Positions 15,979-25,797 of a stretch of 64,000 nucleotides of DNA are shown here, one piece after another. Both the position numbers and the translations under genes were made by a program. The notes beneath the pieces were generated by a model. The model was not told the origin of the DNA. It made no database searches and was given only the letters and a program-made list of their open reading frames with translations. Location: positions 620,001 through 684,000 of the forward strand of contig NZ_OX366335.1 of the NCBI RefSeq assembly GCF_947250635.1. Direction: 5' to 3'. Source of the stretch: Wolbachia endosymbiont (group B) of Parapoynx stratiotata (lineage in GTDB: Bacteria; Pseudomonadota; Alphaproteobacteria; Rickettsiales; Anaplasmataceae). The first letter of the stretch is position 1, and each line of letters opens with the position of its first letter.

Positions 15979-16569
15979 TTAGAAAGTTGGTATAATAAGT
16001 TTTGACTTCATAAGTTGTTCTTTAGATGGATTATTTATGAACTTACTAGGTTCTTCTGAGCTTAGTACCTTGCTATCACTTGCAGGCACTTTAGATGTAG
16101 AACTTGCAACTTCAGGTTTCTGAGATATTTGATCTATAGTACCAACTGTACGCTTACTATTTAAACCCAACATCTTTTTCATTCCTTCTAATTCACAAGA
16201 CGAAGTTTTACCATCATCTACCGAGTCCACTATAAAGGATACCGAATTATCGTTCGTGGCAACAGGTTGGCTGTAAGCAATTTTGAATATAGCTTTGTCA
16301 TATTTGACATATACACAATATTTTGATGGATCTTCACAATTAATATTTCTCCAATCCATAATTCCTGGTATATTCTTTTTGTTTGTATGCAGTACTAACT
16401 GCTTATTACCATTTTCTTTAATAACACCCCAATGATTAGATTCACCCTTCACTAGTTCAATTACACTATTTTTTTGCGGTTTACTAGACCACAAGTTTTT
16501 AATGCTGTTCCAGACTGATGCAATTCTTCCTGCAATCGACTGAAAAAAGTTTTTTATTTTTTTTAACAT
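15979..16569 (-). CDS. Tandem paralogue, single-domain member
   Basis: A 196-residue relative of the 413-residue neighbour. It has the basic amphipathic N-terminus KKIKNFFQSIAGRIASVWNS, no long linker, and only one copy of the beta domain (about 38-145, with YCVYVKYDKAIFKIAYSQPV and the closing LGLNSKRTVGTID). A serine-rich tail follows. The match to the repeated unit in the neighbour (ICYDISVKSI against SFIVDSVDDG positions, then the LGL motif) supports one-domain and two-domain versions of the same protein. An ATTTTACTCCTTAA-type leader with a GGAGTAAAAT ribosome-binding site precedes all three copies. Function unknown. Confidence 0.6.
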   Translation of the reverse strand: MLKKIKNFFQSIAGRIASVWNSIKNLWSSKPQKNSVIELVKGESNHWGVIKENGNKQLVLHTNKKNIPGIMDWRNINCEDPSKYCVYVKYDKAIFKIAYSQPVATNDNSVSFIVDSVDDGKTSSCELEGMKKMLGLNSKRTVGTIDQISQKPEVASSTSKVPASDSKVLSSEEPSKFINNPSKEQLMKSKLIIPTF

Positions 16570-16643
16570 ATTTTACTCCTTAAGTTAATAATAATTTAAT
16601 TATTATATAAAAAGTATAATATGTCAATTATTTCATAAAAATT

Positions 16644-17807
16644 TTAGTACTTGCTTGCAATTTTCAACAATTTAATAGCGCTGGTGTTGACAACTTCCCC
16701 GCCAACACGCTTAGTAACAAAAAATCTAACATAAGGTTTGTTTGTATAAGGGTCTCTAAGTATTCTCATTCCTCTGTTATCTACGATCTTATAAGCTTGT
16801 TTGAAATCCGCTACTGCAATCATTGTAGGTGGCATATCAGCAGATTGATATACCGGTATTCCCATCAAAGTATCTGGTGTTTCAAGCGATAAACTCGGCT
16901 GCCAAAGATACTGACCTGTTTCAGATTTTAGTAGCCTCACGTCCTTTAACGTACTCCTGTTCATCAAAAATGATGCATTTTTAGAGTAATGTTCATTTAG
17001 AGAGTAGTACAATATCATTATGGCGTCGCTGTCTAGCTTATCAGCTTTAATTTGCTCTATCTTATTATGACCATTTCCATTTTCGTAAGCTAAAATTCCT
17101 TTAGGTTGAAAAGTGCCATCACCTTTAATGAAGGCTTCATTCTCCTTCTTACTGAAAGTTTCGGCAACCTTTTCTACAAGCCAATTTTCAACATTGACAA
17201 ATGCATCATCGAGCAATTTTTGTGATATTTGCGGCTGAGCATAGAGCTCGTAAGTTGTGATGGAAATCTTTTGAATTTTAGGTGTACTTGTGTCTTTTGC
17301 AAAATCATACTTGGATTTATAGCCACCATCTTCATCTTCTACTGTTTCACCACTCCAACCTGCACCAGCACGGTCACAATCTTCTATAATATAATCCAGC
17401 GTTTCAGTAGAGATTCTTTGATTGGAACATATTTGCCGCATTGGAGATGAATCAGCTATACGCTTGTTTATCCGTTTTACAATGTGAGGAGTAACTAAAT
17501 ACCCTCCAATATCATTGTCATCTCCACTTAGGGTTTTGTGTGATAACCTACTTTCCATTCCTTTGCGAATATAATCAGAAAAATATTTATCACCTGTATT
17601 AAAATCTGTGCTAATCTCTGGGCGTTGAGCTGAAGTTTCAATAAAATCTAAGCGCTCTTTGCAATTATCAATATTACTATTTATCTTGCATATCTGCTCA
17701 GGTCCTTTGCTTTCGATTTCTTTTAGTTTGCGATCATTTATTAATTTAAATTGCTCCCATGATGAAGCGAGTTCATTAACACGGTGAGCGATATCAGTAA
17801 GTGACAT
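16644..17807 (-). CDS. HK97-fold major capsid protein (GTA-type)
   Basis: A 387-residue phage/GTA major capsid protein. Residues 1-65 form a helical, coiled-coil delta domain. The HK97 body starts near GDDNDIGGYLVTPHIVKRIN (about 95-114) and continues with the loop/strand block DRAGAGWSGE, the spine-helix region (ISQKLLDDAFVNVENWLVEK), and the NEAFIKGDGTFQPKGILAY segment that is typical of GTA and HK97-like capsids. The C-terminus is YVRFFVTKRVGGEVVNTSAI. AAAGGAGG precedes the ATG. It stands 13 kb from the connector and tail genes and on the other strand, so the particle genes are dispersed. No protease or portal gene is visible in the window. Confidence 0.85.
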   Translation of the reverse strand: MSLTDIAHRVNELASSWEQFKLINDRKLKEIESKGPEQICKINSNIDNCKERLDFIETSAQRPEISTDFNTGDKYFSDYIRKGMESRLSHKTLSGDDNDIGGYLVTPHIVKRINKRIADSSPMRQICSNQRISTETLDYIIEDCDRAGAGWSGETVEDEDGGYKSKYDFAKDTSTPKIQKISITTYELYAQPQISQKLLDDAFVNVENWLVEKVAETFSKKENEAFIKGDGTFQPKGILAYENGNGHNKIEQIKADKLDSDAIMILYYSLNEHYSKNASFLMNRSTLKDVRLLKSETGQYLWQPSLSLETPDTLMGIPVYQSADMPPTMIAVADFKQAYKIVDNRGMRILRDPYTNKPYVRFFVTKRVGGEVVNTSAIKLLKIASKY

Positions 17808-17906
17808 AATAGCCTCCTTTAAAAATAAAATTAGAATAGTATTGTAGTTTGAAGGTAATCTTTATCAGTAATCTCAGTACCTTTTTGTTGTCATGCAAAC
17901 TGCATT

Positions 17907-18060
17907 CAGAAAAAAGACCGGTGAATGGCAGCTTAGTATAACTCAAACGCTTGTTTACAATATGGATCCCAGTGCTGGGATGGCGCCCTTATGGTAAACA
18001 ATGTTCATACAACTGTATACGTATAATGCTCGTACCTGCCATTCACCGGTCTTTTTTCTG
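17907..18060. repeat. Inverted-repeat element, possible MITE
   Basis: Perfect 25-bp terminal inverted repeats (17907-17931 and 18036-18060, containing GACCGGTGAATGGCAG) enclose 104 bases. The inside includes a shorter GGATCCCAGTGCTGGGATG palindrome of the interspersed set. The symmetry and size fit a miniature non-autonomous element or a dispersed hairpin. I could not see a target duplication. Confidence 0.6.
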
Positions 18061-18310
18061 GATTCTAGCATTGGCTTCATGGTAGATACAAATGAACGTA
18101 AGCTGCTTGGTAACGAGAGAAAAATGATAATGATTACTTGTTGAAGTAAAAAAAGCAGTGTAGTATTACACCACGCTAAGTATTATACTTAATTGTCAGT
18201 ACTATACAGCATCCATTTTTTTGTGTCAAGCACTTTTTTTCACTGAGTATCTATTCAGGAGAATGTGCAAATAAAGTACGTAGCCGTACAAATTTGCCAA
18301 AACAATAAAT

Positions 18311-18560
18311 GGTATCCTGTGCTGGGATCCATTTTTCTATCATCACCAGAAACGTTGATTACTTTTATACCTGTAAATTTAACTGGATCCCAGTGTCAGG
18401 GCACTGGGATGACAGAAGAAAAAGGCCTGTATCGGCTACTTCGATGACACTCACAGCCCTGTCATTCCAGCGCGTGACGCTGGAATCCAGAAAAAAAAGA
18501 AAAATGGTCAAGCACTGGGATGACACCCATTTAGTTATCTTTTCTCGTCTACCTTGTTTT
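18311..18560. repeat. Palindromic interspersed repeats
   Basis: Contains CTGGATCCCAGTGTCAGGGC, CATTCCAGCGCGTGACGCTG and CAAGCACTGGGATGACACCC. These units are shared with the blocks at 1215, 2578 and 17940. Confidence 0.75.
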
Positions 18561-18626
18561 GCCACCCTGCTGAACGGATACATACCGTTTGTTGCTTTTA
18601 CTCTATGCTACCTTATCTGCCCTGCT

Positions 18627-19307
18627 TCAATCAGTAAGGGATTTCAATATTAACTCTGCACTACTTGCGGGATTGCTACTCTCTGTAATGGGTCTGCCAA
18701 TTACGATATAATCAGCTCCTGAATTTATTGCTTCTTTTGGTGTTGCTGTCCTTTTTTGATCATCATGACCTCGATTCATACGGATTCCTGGAGTAATAAT
18801 TTTAAAGTCTTTACCACATTCTTGGCGCACTTCTTGAGCTTCTAGTGCAGAGCAAACTACTCCATGTAGTCCAATCTTTTTTGCAAGCTTTGCTAGCAAA
18901 ATTACCTGTGATTTTGCTTCCCTTGCTACTCCGAGTTCACTCAGATCTTCATTGCCCATACTAGTTAGTACTGTTACTCCAATTAGCTTTATTTTCTTTC
19001 CTTGCACTATACTTAGTGCTTCTTTAAGCATTTTTGTTCCACCACTGATATGCAATGTTAGCATTTCAACATCTAGAGCTTTTATTGCTTCAACTGTTCT
19101 AGCTACAGTGTTTGGAATATCATACAATTTTAGATCTAAAAAAATTGGTACATTGCATTTTGCAACTTCTCTCACTCCAGAAGGACCATGTGCAGCAAAA
19201 AATTCTAACCCAAGTTTTACCATGCCAACCTTATCACGCAGACCATTAGCCCAAGATATGGCTTCATTCAAATCTTGTGTATCCAGTGCGCATATTATTG
19301 GGTTCAT
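18627..19307 (-). CDS. pyrF: Orotidine 5'-phosphate decarboxylase
   Basis: Decarboxylates OMP to UMP, the last step of de novo pyrimidine synthesis. The 226 residues carry the catalytic motif LDLKLYDIPNT (about 57-67, with the Asp-Lys-Asp arrangement), the N-terminal CALDTQDLNEA with a ligand Asp, VTVLTSMG, TPGIRMNRGHDDQKR and the phosphate-gripping VIGRPITES near the C-terminus. Length is normal for bacterial PyrF. Repeat-rich DNA lies downstream and a coiled-coil gene ends 43 bp upstream on the same strand. Confidence 0.96.
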   Translation of the reverse strand: MNPIICALDTQDLNEAISWANGLRDKVGMVKLGLEFFAAHGPSGVREVAKCNVPIFLDLKLYDIPNTVARTVEAIKALDVEMLTLHISGGTKMLKEALSIVQGKKIKLIGVTVLTSMGNEDLSELGVAREAKSQVILLAKLAKKIGLHGVVCSALEAQEVRQECGKDFKIITPGIRMNRGHDDQKRTATPKEAINSGADYIVIGRPITESSNPASSAELILKSLTD

Positions 19308-19350
19308 TATCTTGTATAATTTTTTTTATAATAAGAGTAATTGTTGCATT

Positions 19351-20520
19351 TTACAATCCATATTCAGGGATTGGTCCACTTGCAATGCTTTGTACAGACA
19401 CTGAACACGATAATCTGGTCGGAGTGGGTGAACGACTGGCATATCCAAGATCTTCCTGTAAAGAATCAGACGTTTCCTCCGATGTTTTGGAACCTTTCAT
19501 TGGCTTGAATTGCACAAGCTGCCCTAATATAAATTTTATTTTCTGAGTCTCCCCTAATATTATTTTTTTGCTATAATCTTTAATTGTTTCATTTTCTCTT
19601 ATCGATTCTTCTATCTTATCTATCACATATTGAAGTTGTTTTATTTGACTGTCTCGCTCTAAAAGTGAATTTCTTAAATTTTTCACTTCGTTATTACAAT
19701 CTTGTCTTATTCTGTCTAACTCAAAAGATTGATTTTTAATTAAACCGTCTGCTTTATCTAGCTCTTCAAATTTCCTTTTTAACTCTTGAGATAAGTTTTT
19801 ATTTTTCTGATCAATTTCTTTAAATTTACATTGTAATTCATCTAATTTCACACAAAGTTCTTCTTTTCTTTTATGTAATTCTTCTTTTTTCATATACAGT
19901 ATATGTTTCTCTTTACGTAATTTGTCTATTTCCTTAGATAACTCCTCTTTTTCTTTAGATAATTTCTCTACTTCCTTATATAATTCCTCATATTTATCAT
20001 TGTCTATTTTTCTTTTCAATTCGATTATAAGTTTTTTCCTCTCAGTTAGATTAGCTTCTTTTTCCTGTAACTGTTTACACAAATATGAGATTTTATGGAG
20101 TAGTTCTTTTTCTTGTGCAGCAAGCTCATCTTTCTCCTTCGTTACTTTTTCTAATTCGTCTGTTATTCCAATTATATGGATCATTTTTGCTTCTAATTTC
20201 TCCTCCAAAGATTTTTTTTCTTTAAGAAAAGATTTCCTCTCAGTTTCTATTTTTTGACCAAATTTTCTTTCTTCCTCGTATAAATTGTGCTTTTCTTGAG
20301 TCAACTCACGCTCTTTGTGAGCAAATTCCTTTCCCACTTTCCTAGTGTCAATAATTATTTTATACAAAATCATAAAAGCCAAAACAGATAATACAGCTAA
20401 AGCGAGAATTAAAGAACTAGGTACATTAATAAGCGCTAAAGATGTAAGTAACGTGAGAGTAGCCAGAGAACTAGCTATAAAATAAAATGTATTATATTTA
20501 TTAAGTAAATTGCTCATCAC
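19351..20520 (-). CDS. Membrane-anchored coiled-coil protein, paralogue A
   Basis: The 389 residues start with two adjacent hydrophobic segments (about 11-31 and 34-54). These are followed by a long K/E-rich coiled coil (about 65-330) and a short Ser/Pro tail containing EDLGYASRSPTPTRLSCS. The tail is shared with the neighbouring interrupted gene (EDFGYSSRCSTP), so the two are paralogues or share a C-terminal sorting or processing signal. No enzymatic motif is present. The hairpin topology would leave the coiled coil on the cytoplasmic side or, if exported, outside. I do not assign a function. Confidence 0.6.
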   Translation of the reverse strand: MMSNLLNKYNTFYFIASSLATLTLLTSLALINVPSSLILALAVLSVLAFMILYKIIIDTRKVGKEFAHKERELTQEKHNLYEEERKFGQKIETERKSFLKEKKSLEEKLEAKMIHIIGITDELEKVTKEKDELAAQEKELLHKISYLCKQLQEKEANLTERKKLIIELKRKIDNDKYEELYKEVEKLSKEKEELSKEIDKLRKEKHILYMKKEELHKRKEELCVKLDELQCKFKEIDQKNKNLSQELKRKFEELDKADGLIKNQSFELDRIRQDCNNEVKNLRNSLLERDSQIKQLQYVIDKIEESIRENETIKDYSKKIILGETQKIKFILGQLVQFKPMKGSKTSEETSDSLQEDLGYASRSPTPTRLSCSVSVQSIASGPIPEYGL

Positions 20521-20713
20521 CTATACACAAAACTGCAGCAGTCTTGTATATATATTGATTAAAATTGTCTTACCTGTAGAGGAGAACACTTATCACAATT
20601 TTACCAGTGATAAACTTTAGTTGATATTCTAACTAAACTCAAAATGCAAGGTGGCATCAGACAGGAGTAGAACATCTAGGAGTAGAACATCTACTAGAAT
20701 ATCCAAAATCTTC

Positions 20714-22050
20714 GGGAACGTTCAAAAAAGTGTGTCAAACCGAAAAAAAAGTAATAAATTGATATAAAAAATGGAGGTTTGATATGGGTCAAGCAAATAG
20801 AACTACTGGTTTGGTAGATTATAAAGAATTAGAAACAAATATCCTGTCATCTATACGAGAAGGAAGACCATTGACAGGAAGAGATGGAGCATTAACACCG
20901 TTTATAAAAAGGTTGCTAGAGGCAAGTCTGGAAGGTGAAATAGAAAGCCACATGTCAGCTAAAAGTGAAGAAAATAACCGAAGAAATGGAAGGAATGCAA
21001 AAACTTTACGTACAAGTTCAGGCTCATTTGAACTATTAACACCAAGAGACAGAGAAGGAAGCTTTGAACCGCAAATAGTCAAAAAAAGGCAAACAAGCCT
21101 ACATCCAGAACTTGAAGCAAAGGTCTTAAGCACATATGCCAGTGGCATGGGATACAGAGATATAGCTTCACATGTTGAGGAAATATATGACCACAAAATA
21201 TCAGCAGCAGAGATATCCAGTATTACTGATAAACTGCTACCAGTAATCAATGAATGGCGCAGCCGCCCACTGCAATCAGTGTATCCAATAGTGTTTATGG
21301 ATGGCATGTTCTTTAAGGTCAAGGAGGACGGACATTGTATAAGTAAATGCATGTATAATATATTGGGCATAAATCAAAATGGCAGAAAAGAAGTATTAGG
21401 TTTTTATTTGGCTGAAAGTGAAGGAGCTAACTTCTGGTTGGGAGTTCTAAATGACCTAAAAGAGCGAGGAGTAGAAGATATTCTAATTGCCTGCATTGAT
21501 GGGCTAAAAAGCTTTCCTGCGGCTATAAATAGTGTGTTTCCTAAGGCAGAAGTACAGCTATGTATAGTGCATCAGATAAGGAATTCACTGAAATATGTAT
21601 CTAGCAAAGATGTAAAAGTTTTCATGAATGATTTGAAAAAAATATATCGTGCTTCAAGTAAAGAGATCGCTGAGAATTATCTGCTTGAGCTGGAAGAAAA
21701 ATGGGGAGAGAAGTATCCTTTAGTTATAAAATCCTGGCAGAACAATTGGGAAAACTTATCCAGTTATTTTAAGTATTCTGGGCAAGTTAGGAAGCTGATT
21801 TACACCACCAATCCAATTGAGGGGTTGCATAGACAAATCAGGAAATTTACTAAAACTAAGGGTTCATTTACTAGTACAAATGCCTTGTACAAACAGGTAT
21901 ATTGTGCTATAAAAAAGGTAGAGCAAAAGTGGATTATGGCTCTCCCTAATTGGGCTTTAACTATGTCTCAACTTGATATTTTCTTTCCAGATAGATTGAA
22001 AATTGAGTTGAACTAAAAATGCGGCTTGACACACTTTTTTGAACGTTCCC
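20714..22050 (+). mobile_element. IS256-family element, copy A (complete)
   Basis: A 1337-bp element with 25-bp perfect terminal inverted repeats beginning GGGAACGTTC. It is flanked by the 8-bp target duplication AAATCTTC (20706-20713 and 22051-22058). It is inserted near the 3' end of coiled-coil paralogue B. It differs from the other copies by one visible base, giving Met instead of Ile in the transposase ALTMSQLD segment. Confidence 0.97.
20784..22016 (+). CDS. IS256-family (mutator-type) transposase
   Basis: The 410-residue DDE transposase moves the element by cut- or copy-type transposition with 8-bp duplications. Visible catalytic blocks are VFMDGMFFKVK (first Asp), IACIDGLKSFPAAI (second Asp), the zinc-like CIVHQIRNS, and NPIEGLHRQIRKFTK (Glu). 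AATGGAGGTTTG supplies the ribosome-binding site before the ATG. Length and motif spacing are complete, so it is probably active. The 183-residue frame on the opposite strand is a shadow found in every copy. Confidence 0.96.
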   Translation: MGQANRTTGLVDYKELETNILSSIREGRPLTGRDGALTPFIKRLLEASLEGEIESHMSAKSEENNRRNGRNAKTLRTSSGSFELLTPRDREGSFEPQIVKKRQTSLHPELEAKVLSTYASGMGYRDIASHVEEIYDHKISAAEISSITDKLLPVINEWRSRPLQSVYPIVFMDGMFFKVKEDGHCISKCMYNILGINQNGRKEVLGFYLAESEGANFWLGVLNDLKERGVEDILIACIDGLKSFPAAINSVFPKAEVQLCIVHQIRNSLKYVSSKDVKVFMNDLKKIYRASSKEIAENYLLELEEKWGEKYPLVIKSWQNNWENLSSYFKYSGQVRKLIYTTNPIEGLHRQIRKFTKTKGSFTSTNALYKQVYCAIKKVEQKWIMALPNWALTMSQLDIFFPDRLKIELN

Positions 22051-23861
22051 AAATCTTCTGAATATGAAGCTTCATCCAGCTCTTTATTTGGTAGTGCTGA
22101 TAAATCTCCATTACTTATATCTGAAGGAGGAAGGCTATCATTAGTTTGTACAGATATTTCTTCAATTACTCCTTTTATTTCTTGATCACTGACTCCAACA
22201 TTCTTGATTAATTCCTCCAATCTATTCAAAATCTCTAATACAGTTTCCTGCGATATAATCACTTTATCTCCTTCTCTTACATTCTCTTTGAACAAATATA
22301 TCATGTTTTTTGCCAAATCTTGTGCTAAGCTCACACGATTCTGATGAACTAATGAAGATTGATCATTCAAATCTGAAATTTCTTCTTTTATAGAATGCTT
22401 CTCAAATAGTAACTCTTTGTACTTTTCATGTTGAATTTGACTTTCTTCCTCCAGATTGATGCTATAATTTTCCAACTCTTCACTGTTTTTTCTTTCTTTA
22501 TTAAGAATTTTTTCTAACTCTTTAATCCTACTGAAATATTTAGTTTCTTTCTCTTCCGATTGCTTACTTAGTTCTTCTAAATCTACAGTTAGTTTAATCA
22601 CTTCTTGAGTTTTTTCATTTAACTTTTCTTGTAATCGTCTTTTTTCTTCTTCTGAATTACATAATCTAGATTCTAAACTAAAAACTTCCCCCTTTTCTTC
22701 TTCCAACAGCACCTCTAACTCTGCTATTTTTTTCTTTTTTTCTTCTAAGTATATTTCCAATTCTGTTATTTTTTGACTTTCTAATTCGTGTGATTGACTT
22801 TCTAATCTCTGGATTTCACCATACTTACCATCCAACTCTTTTTGAGTATCATTCAATTTTTGTTTTAATCTTTTATTTTCATTCACTGCTACAGCCACAC
22901 TGTACTCTAATTGCCTTATTTGATCCTTTAGTCTTTGTACTTCAACATCTAGACCTTCAGCAAATTCTTCTAAATCTTGCTTTTCTTGCACTAATTCAGC
23001 TTTTTCTTTACTTAACTTTTGTATCTCTTTTTGCGCTTTCCTTAACTTCTCCTCTAACTTTTCCTTCTCTACTTTTCTCCTTTCAAATTCACTCTCTACC
23101 GAATCACTTAGCTGCTTGAGTTTTTGTGTTACTTCAGCCAAAACTTCATCTTTTTCCCTTACCTTTCCATTTAATTCCTCCACCTCTCTCATTTTTTGCT
23201 GTAATTGTTCTAATATAGTTTGATTATTTCCAGTTAATCTTGTATTTTCTTTTTCCAATTTATTAATTCTTTCGTTTAAGCTGTCATCTACAACTTGTGC
23301 AATTTTGTCTTGCATTTTAGTACTACCTATTTGAGCTTCTTTGATGCCACGCTCAATTTCTTGAGTTGTTTGAATGTTAATATTTCTATTACTATTTTCT
23401 ATCACAATCTCAGATGATTTATGATTGCCTTTCTCCTTATTTCTAAATTTTATTTGATACAAGAATAAGTTACCTATTTTTACATCTTTATTTGCTTTCA
23501 ATTGATCATCAGTAACACGATTACGCTCGATAAGTTCTATACCATTAGCATCAATATTAATTATAATAGTGCACTTTTTTCCGTCCTCATCACACCAATT
23601 CAGAGTCATTTCGTATGCACCATCAGTTACAACATAGTGCCTTATTCCTTCTTCAGAAACAAAACCGTGCATTCCATTTTTTCCATTGCTATGCAGAGTT
23701 GAAAATCCTGAAATTCCATTATCTTGACAGAAATTACTATTCAAAAACTCACTGACTTTGAATTTGTTTTTATTAGCTCCCAATTTAACTTCTGCACAAC
23801 TACCATATATGTTAAAAACAAGTCTTTATAAGTATTAAGAAGTAGTAATATAAAGATGTAT

Positions 23862-23926
23862 AGAGAAGAGGAACCGTCATAGATCTTGGTCATAAGGGAC
23901 CGTATTGGAGCAAGGTTCTCTTCTCT
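23862..23926 (+). ncRNA. Candidate bridge-RNA hairpin of IS110 element
   Basis: The non-coding DNA just upstream of the IS110 transposase contains a stem of 13 pairs with a single bulge (23862-23875 with 23914-23926, sequence AGAGAAGAG...). It encloses an internal GGTC/GACC stem and a large loop. IS110 elements of the non-IS1111 type encode their bridge RNA in this left-end position (established for IS621). The exact RNA limits, and the target-binding and donor-binding loops, cannot be set by eye. Confidence 0.4.
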
Positions 23927-25797
23927 GTTTATATACTGAATAGTTCCGAACAACTGATTGAGTTTTTAGGCTCGTATATAAGGGTGGAAAATGCAGTATT
24001 ATATTATTCTTACGGAGGAATTATGAATTCATCAAATATCATTGCTGGCATTGATGTTAGCAAAAATAAGCTAGATATCCACATTCATCCACTTGGACAT
24101 TATAAAGTATTTGAAAATGACGTTCAAGCTATTGATCAAATACTCGACTTTTTACGTTTGCATAATGTAACCAAAGTTGGACTTGAAGCAACTGGTGGGT
24201 ACGAAAAATTATGTGCTTATACTTTACTAAGCCATGGTTTCGAAGTATATGTTATTCAACCTAGATGGGTTAGAGATTATGCAAAAAGCCTTGGTATCGC
24301 TACTAAAACTGATAAAATAGACTGCAGCATCATCTCACGTTATATCAATAATACAGATATGCGTGTTACTCCTTTAAAGGTTAGTAATATTGACAGTTTG
24401 AAGCAAAAGTTATCTCGCAGAAATCAATTAGTGGAAATGGCAAAAATACAAAAAACTCAAGCTCATCAAGTAACTGATATATCCATAATCAAACAAATGG
24501 AAGAACTACTTGCCATTTTGCAAAGTCAAATTCAAGTTTTAGAAGACGAGATGATAACATTGATTGAGCAAAGTCAAGAGCTTAAAGAAAAATACATATC
24601 AATAACTAGTATGCCAGGAGCAGGTAGAATCTTAGCTATTACTATGATCTGTTATCTACCAGAATTAGGAACTCTCCGACATAAAGAAATATCTAGCCTT
24701 TCTGGAGTTGCACCTTTTAATCGAGATAGTGGTTTTAGTAAAGGAAAAAGATGTATTCAAGGTGGTAGATCACAGATTAGAACAGTTTTACATATGTGTG
24801 TTCTTAGTGCACAAAAGTACAATTCTTATGGGAACGTTCAAAAAAGTGTGTCAAACCGAAAAAAAAGTAATAAATTGATATAAAAAATGGAGGTTTGATA
24901 TGGGTCAAGCAAATAGAACTACTGGTTTGGTAGATTATAAAGAATTAGAAACAAATATCCTGTCATCTATACGAGAAGGAAGACCATTGACAGGAAGAGA
25001 TGGAGCATTAACACCGTTTATAAAAAGGTTGCTAGAGGCAAGTCTGGAAGGTGAAATAGAAAGCCACATGTCAGCTAAAAGTGAAGAAAATAACCGAAGA
25101 AATGGAAGGAATGCAAAAACTTTACGTACAAGTTCAGGCTCATTTGAACTATTAACACCAAGAGACAGAGAAGGAAGCTTTGAACCGCAAATAGTCAAAA
25201 AAAGGCAAACAAGCCTACATCCAGAACTTGAAGCAAAGGTCTTAAGCACATATGCCAGTGGCATGGGATACAGAGATATAGCTTCACATGTTGAGGAAAT
25301 ATATGACCACAAAATATCAGCAGCAGAGATATCCAGTATTACTGATAAACTGCTACCAGTAATCAATGAATGGCGCAGCCGCCCACTGCAATCAGTGTAT
25401 CCAATAGTGTTTATGGATGGCATGTTCTTTAAGGTCAAGGAGGACGGACATTGTATAAGTAAATGCATGTATAATATATTGGGCATAAATCAAAATGGCA
25501 GAAAAGAAGTATTAGGTTTTTATTTGGCTGAAAGTGAAGGAGCTAACTTCTGGTTGGGAGTTCTAAATGACCTAAAAGAGCGAGGAGTAGAAGATATTCT
25601 AATTGCCTGCATTGATGGGCTAAAAAGCTTTCCTGCGGCTATAAATAGTGTGTTTCCTAAGGCAGAAGTACAGCTATGTATAGTGCATCAGATAAGGAAT
25701 TCACTGAAATATGTATCTAGCAAAGATGTAAAAGTTTTCATGAATGATTTGAAAAAAATATATCGTGCTTCAAGTAAAGAGATCGCTGAGAATTATC

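Larger units (their letters stand above)
17808..18626. other. Long intergenic region made of repeats
   Basis: This 819-bp stretch between the capsid gene and pyrF has no credible gene. It holds the long inverted-repeat element at 17907-18060 and the palindromic repeat block at 18311-18560. ORFs read through it are repeat-derived. Confidence 0.7.
20657..23783 (-). pseudogene. Coiled-coil protein, paralogue B, interrupted by IS256
   Basis: Removing the IS256 element and one 8-bp duplication restores a frame from 23783 to a TGA at 20657-20659. It ends DEASYSEDFGYSSRCSTP plus eight residues, like paralogue A. The N-terminal ~130 residues are a compact mixed domain (with MTLNWCDEDGKKCTIIINID). 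About residues 150-540 are coiled coil. In the present sequence the frame instead runs into the IS and stops at 21957, losing about 19 native residues and gaining about 24 IS-derived ones, so the protein may still be made. The start is doubtful: only a TTG is available before an upstream stop. The 5' end is close to the IS110 element, so N-terminal loss is possible. Confidence 0.7.

Noticed and set aside
18265..18653. ORFs of 60-114 residues between the capsid gene and pyrF
   Set aside because: They are built from the palindromic repeat units, read equally on both strands and lack start signals.
20819..21370. 183-residue ORF opposite the IS256 transposase, also at 24935, 26478 and 46589
   Set aside because: It is exactly antisense to a well-supported transposase in every copy, lacks a ribosome-binding site and matches no family.
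23741..23953. 70-residue ORF upstream of coiled-coil paralogue B
   Set aside because: It overlaps the start of the larger gene and the IS110 left-end hairpin, has no recognisable pattern, and is probably incidental.
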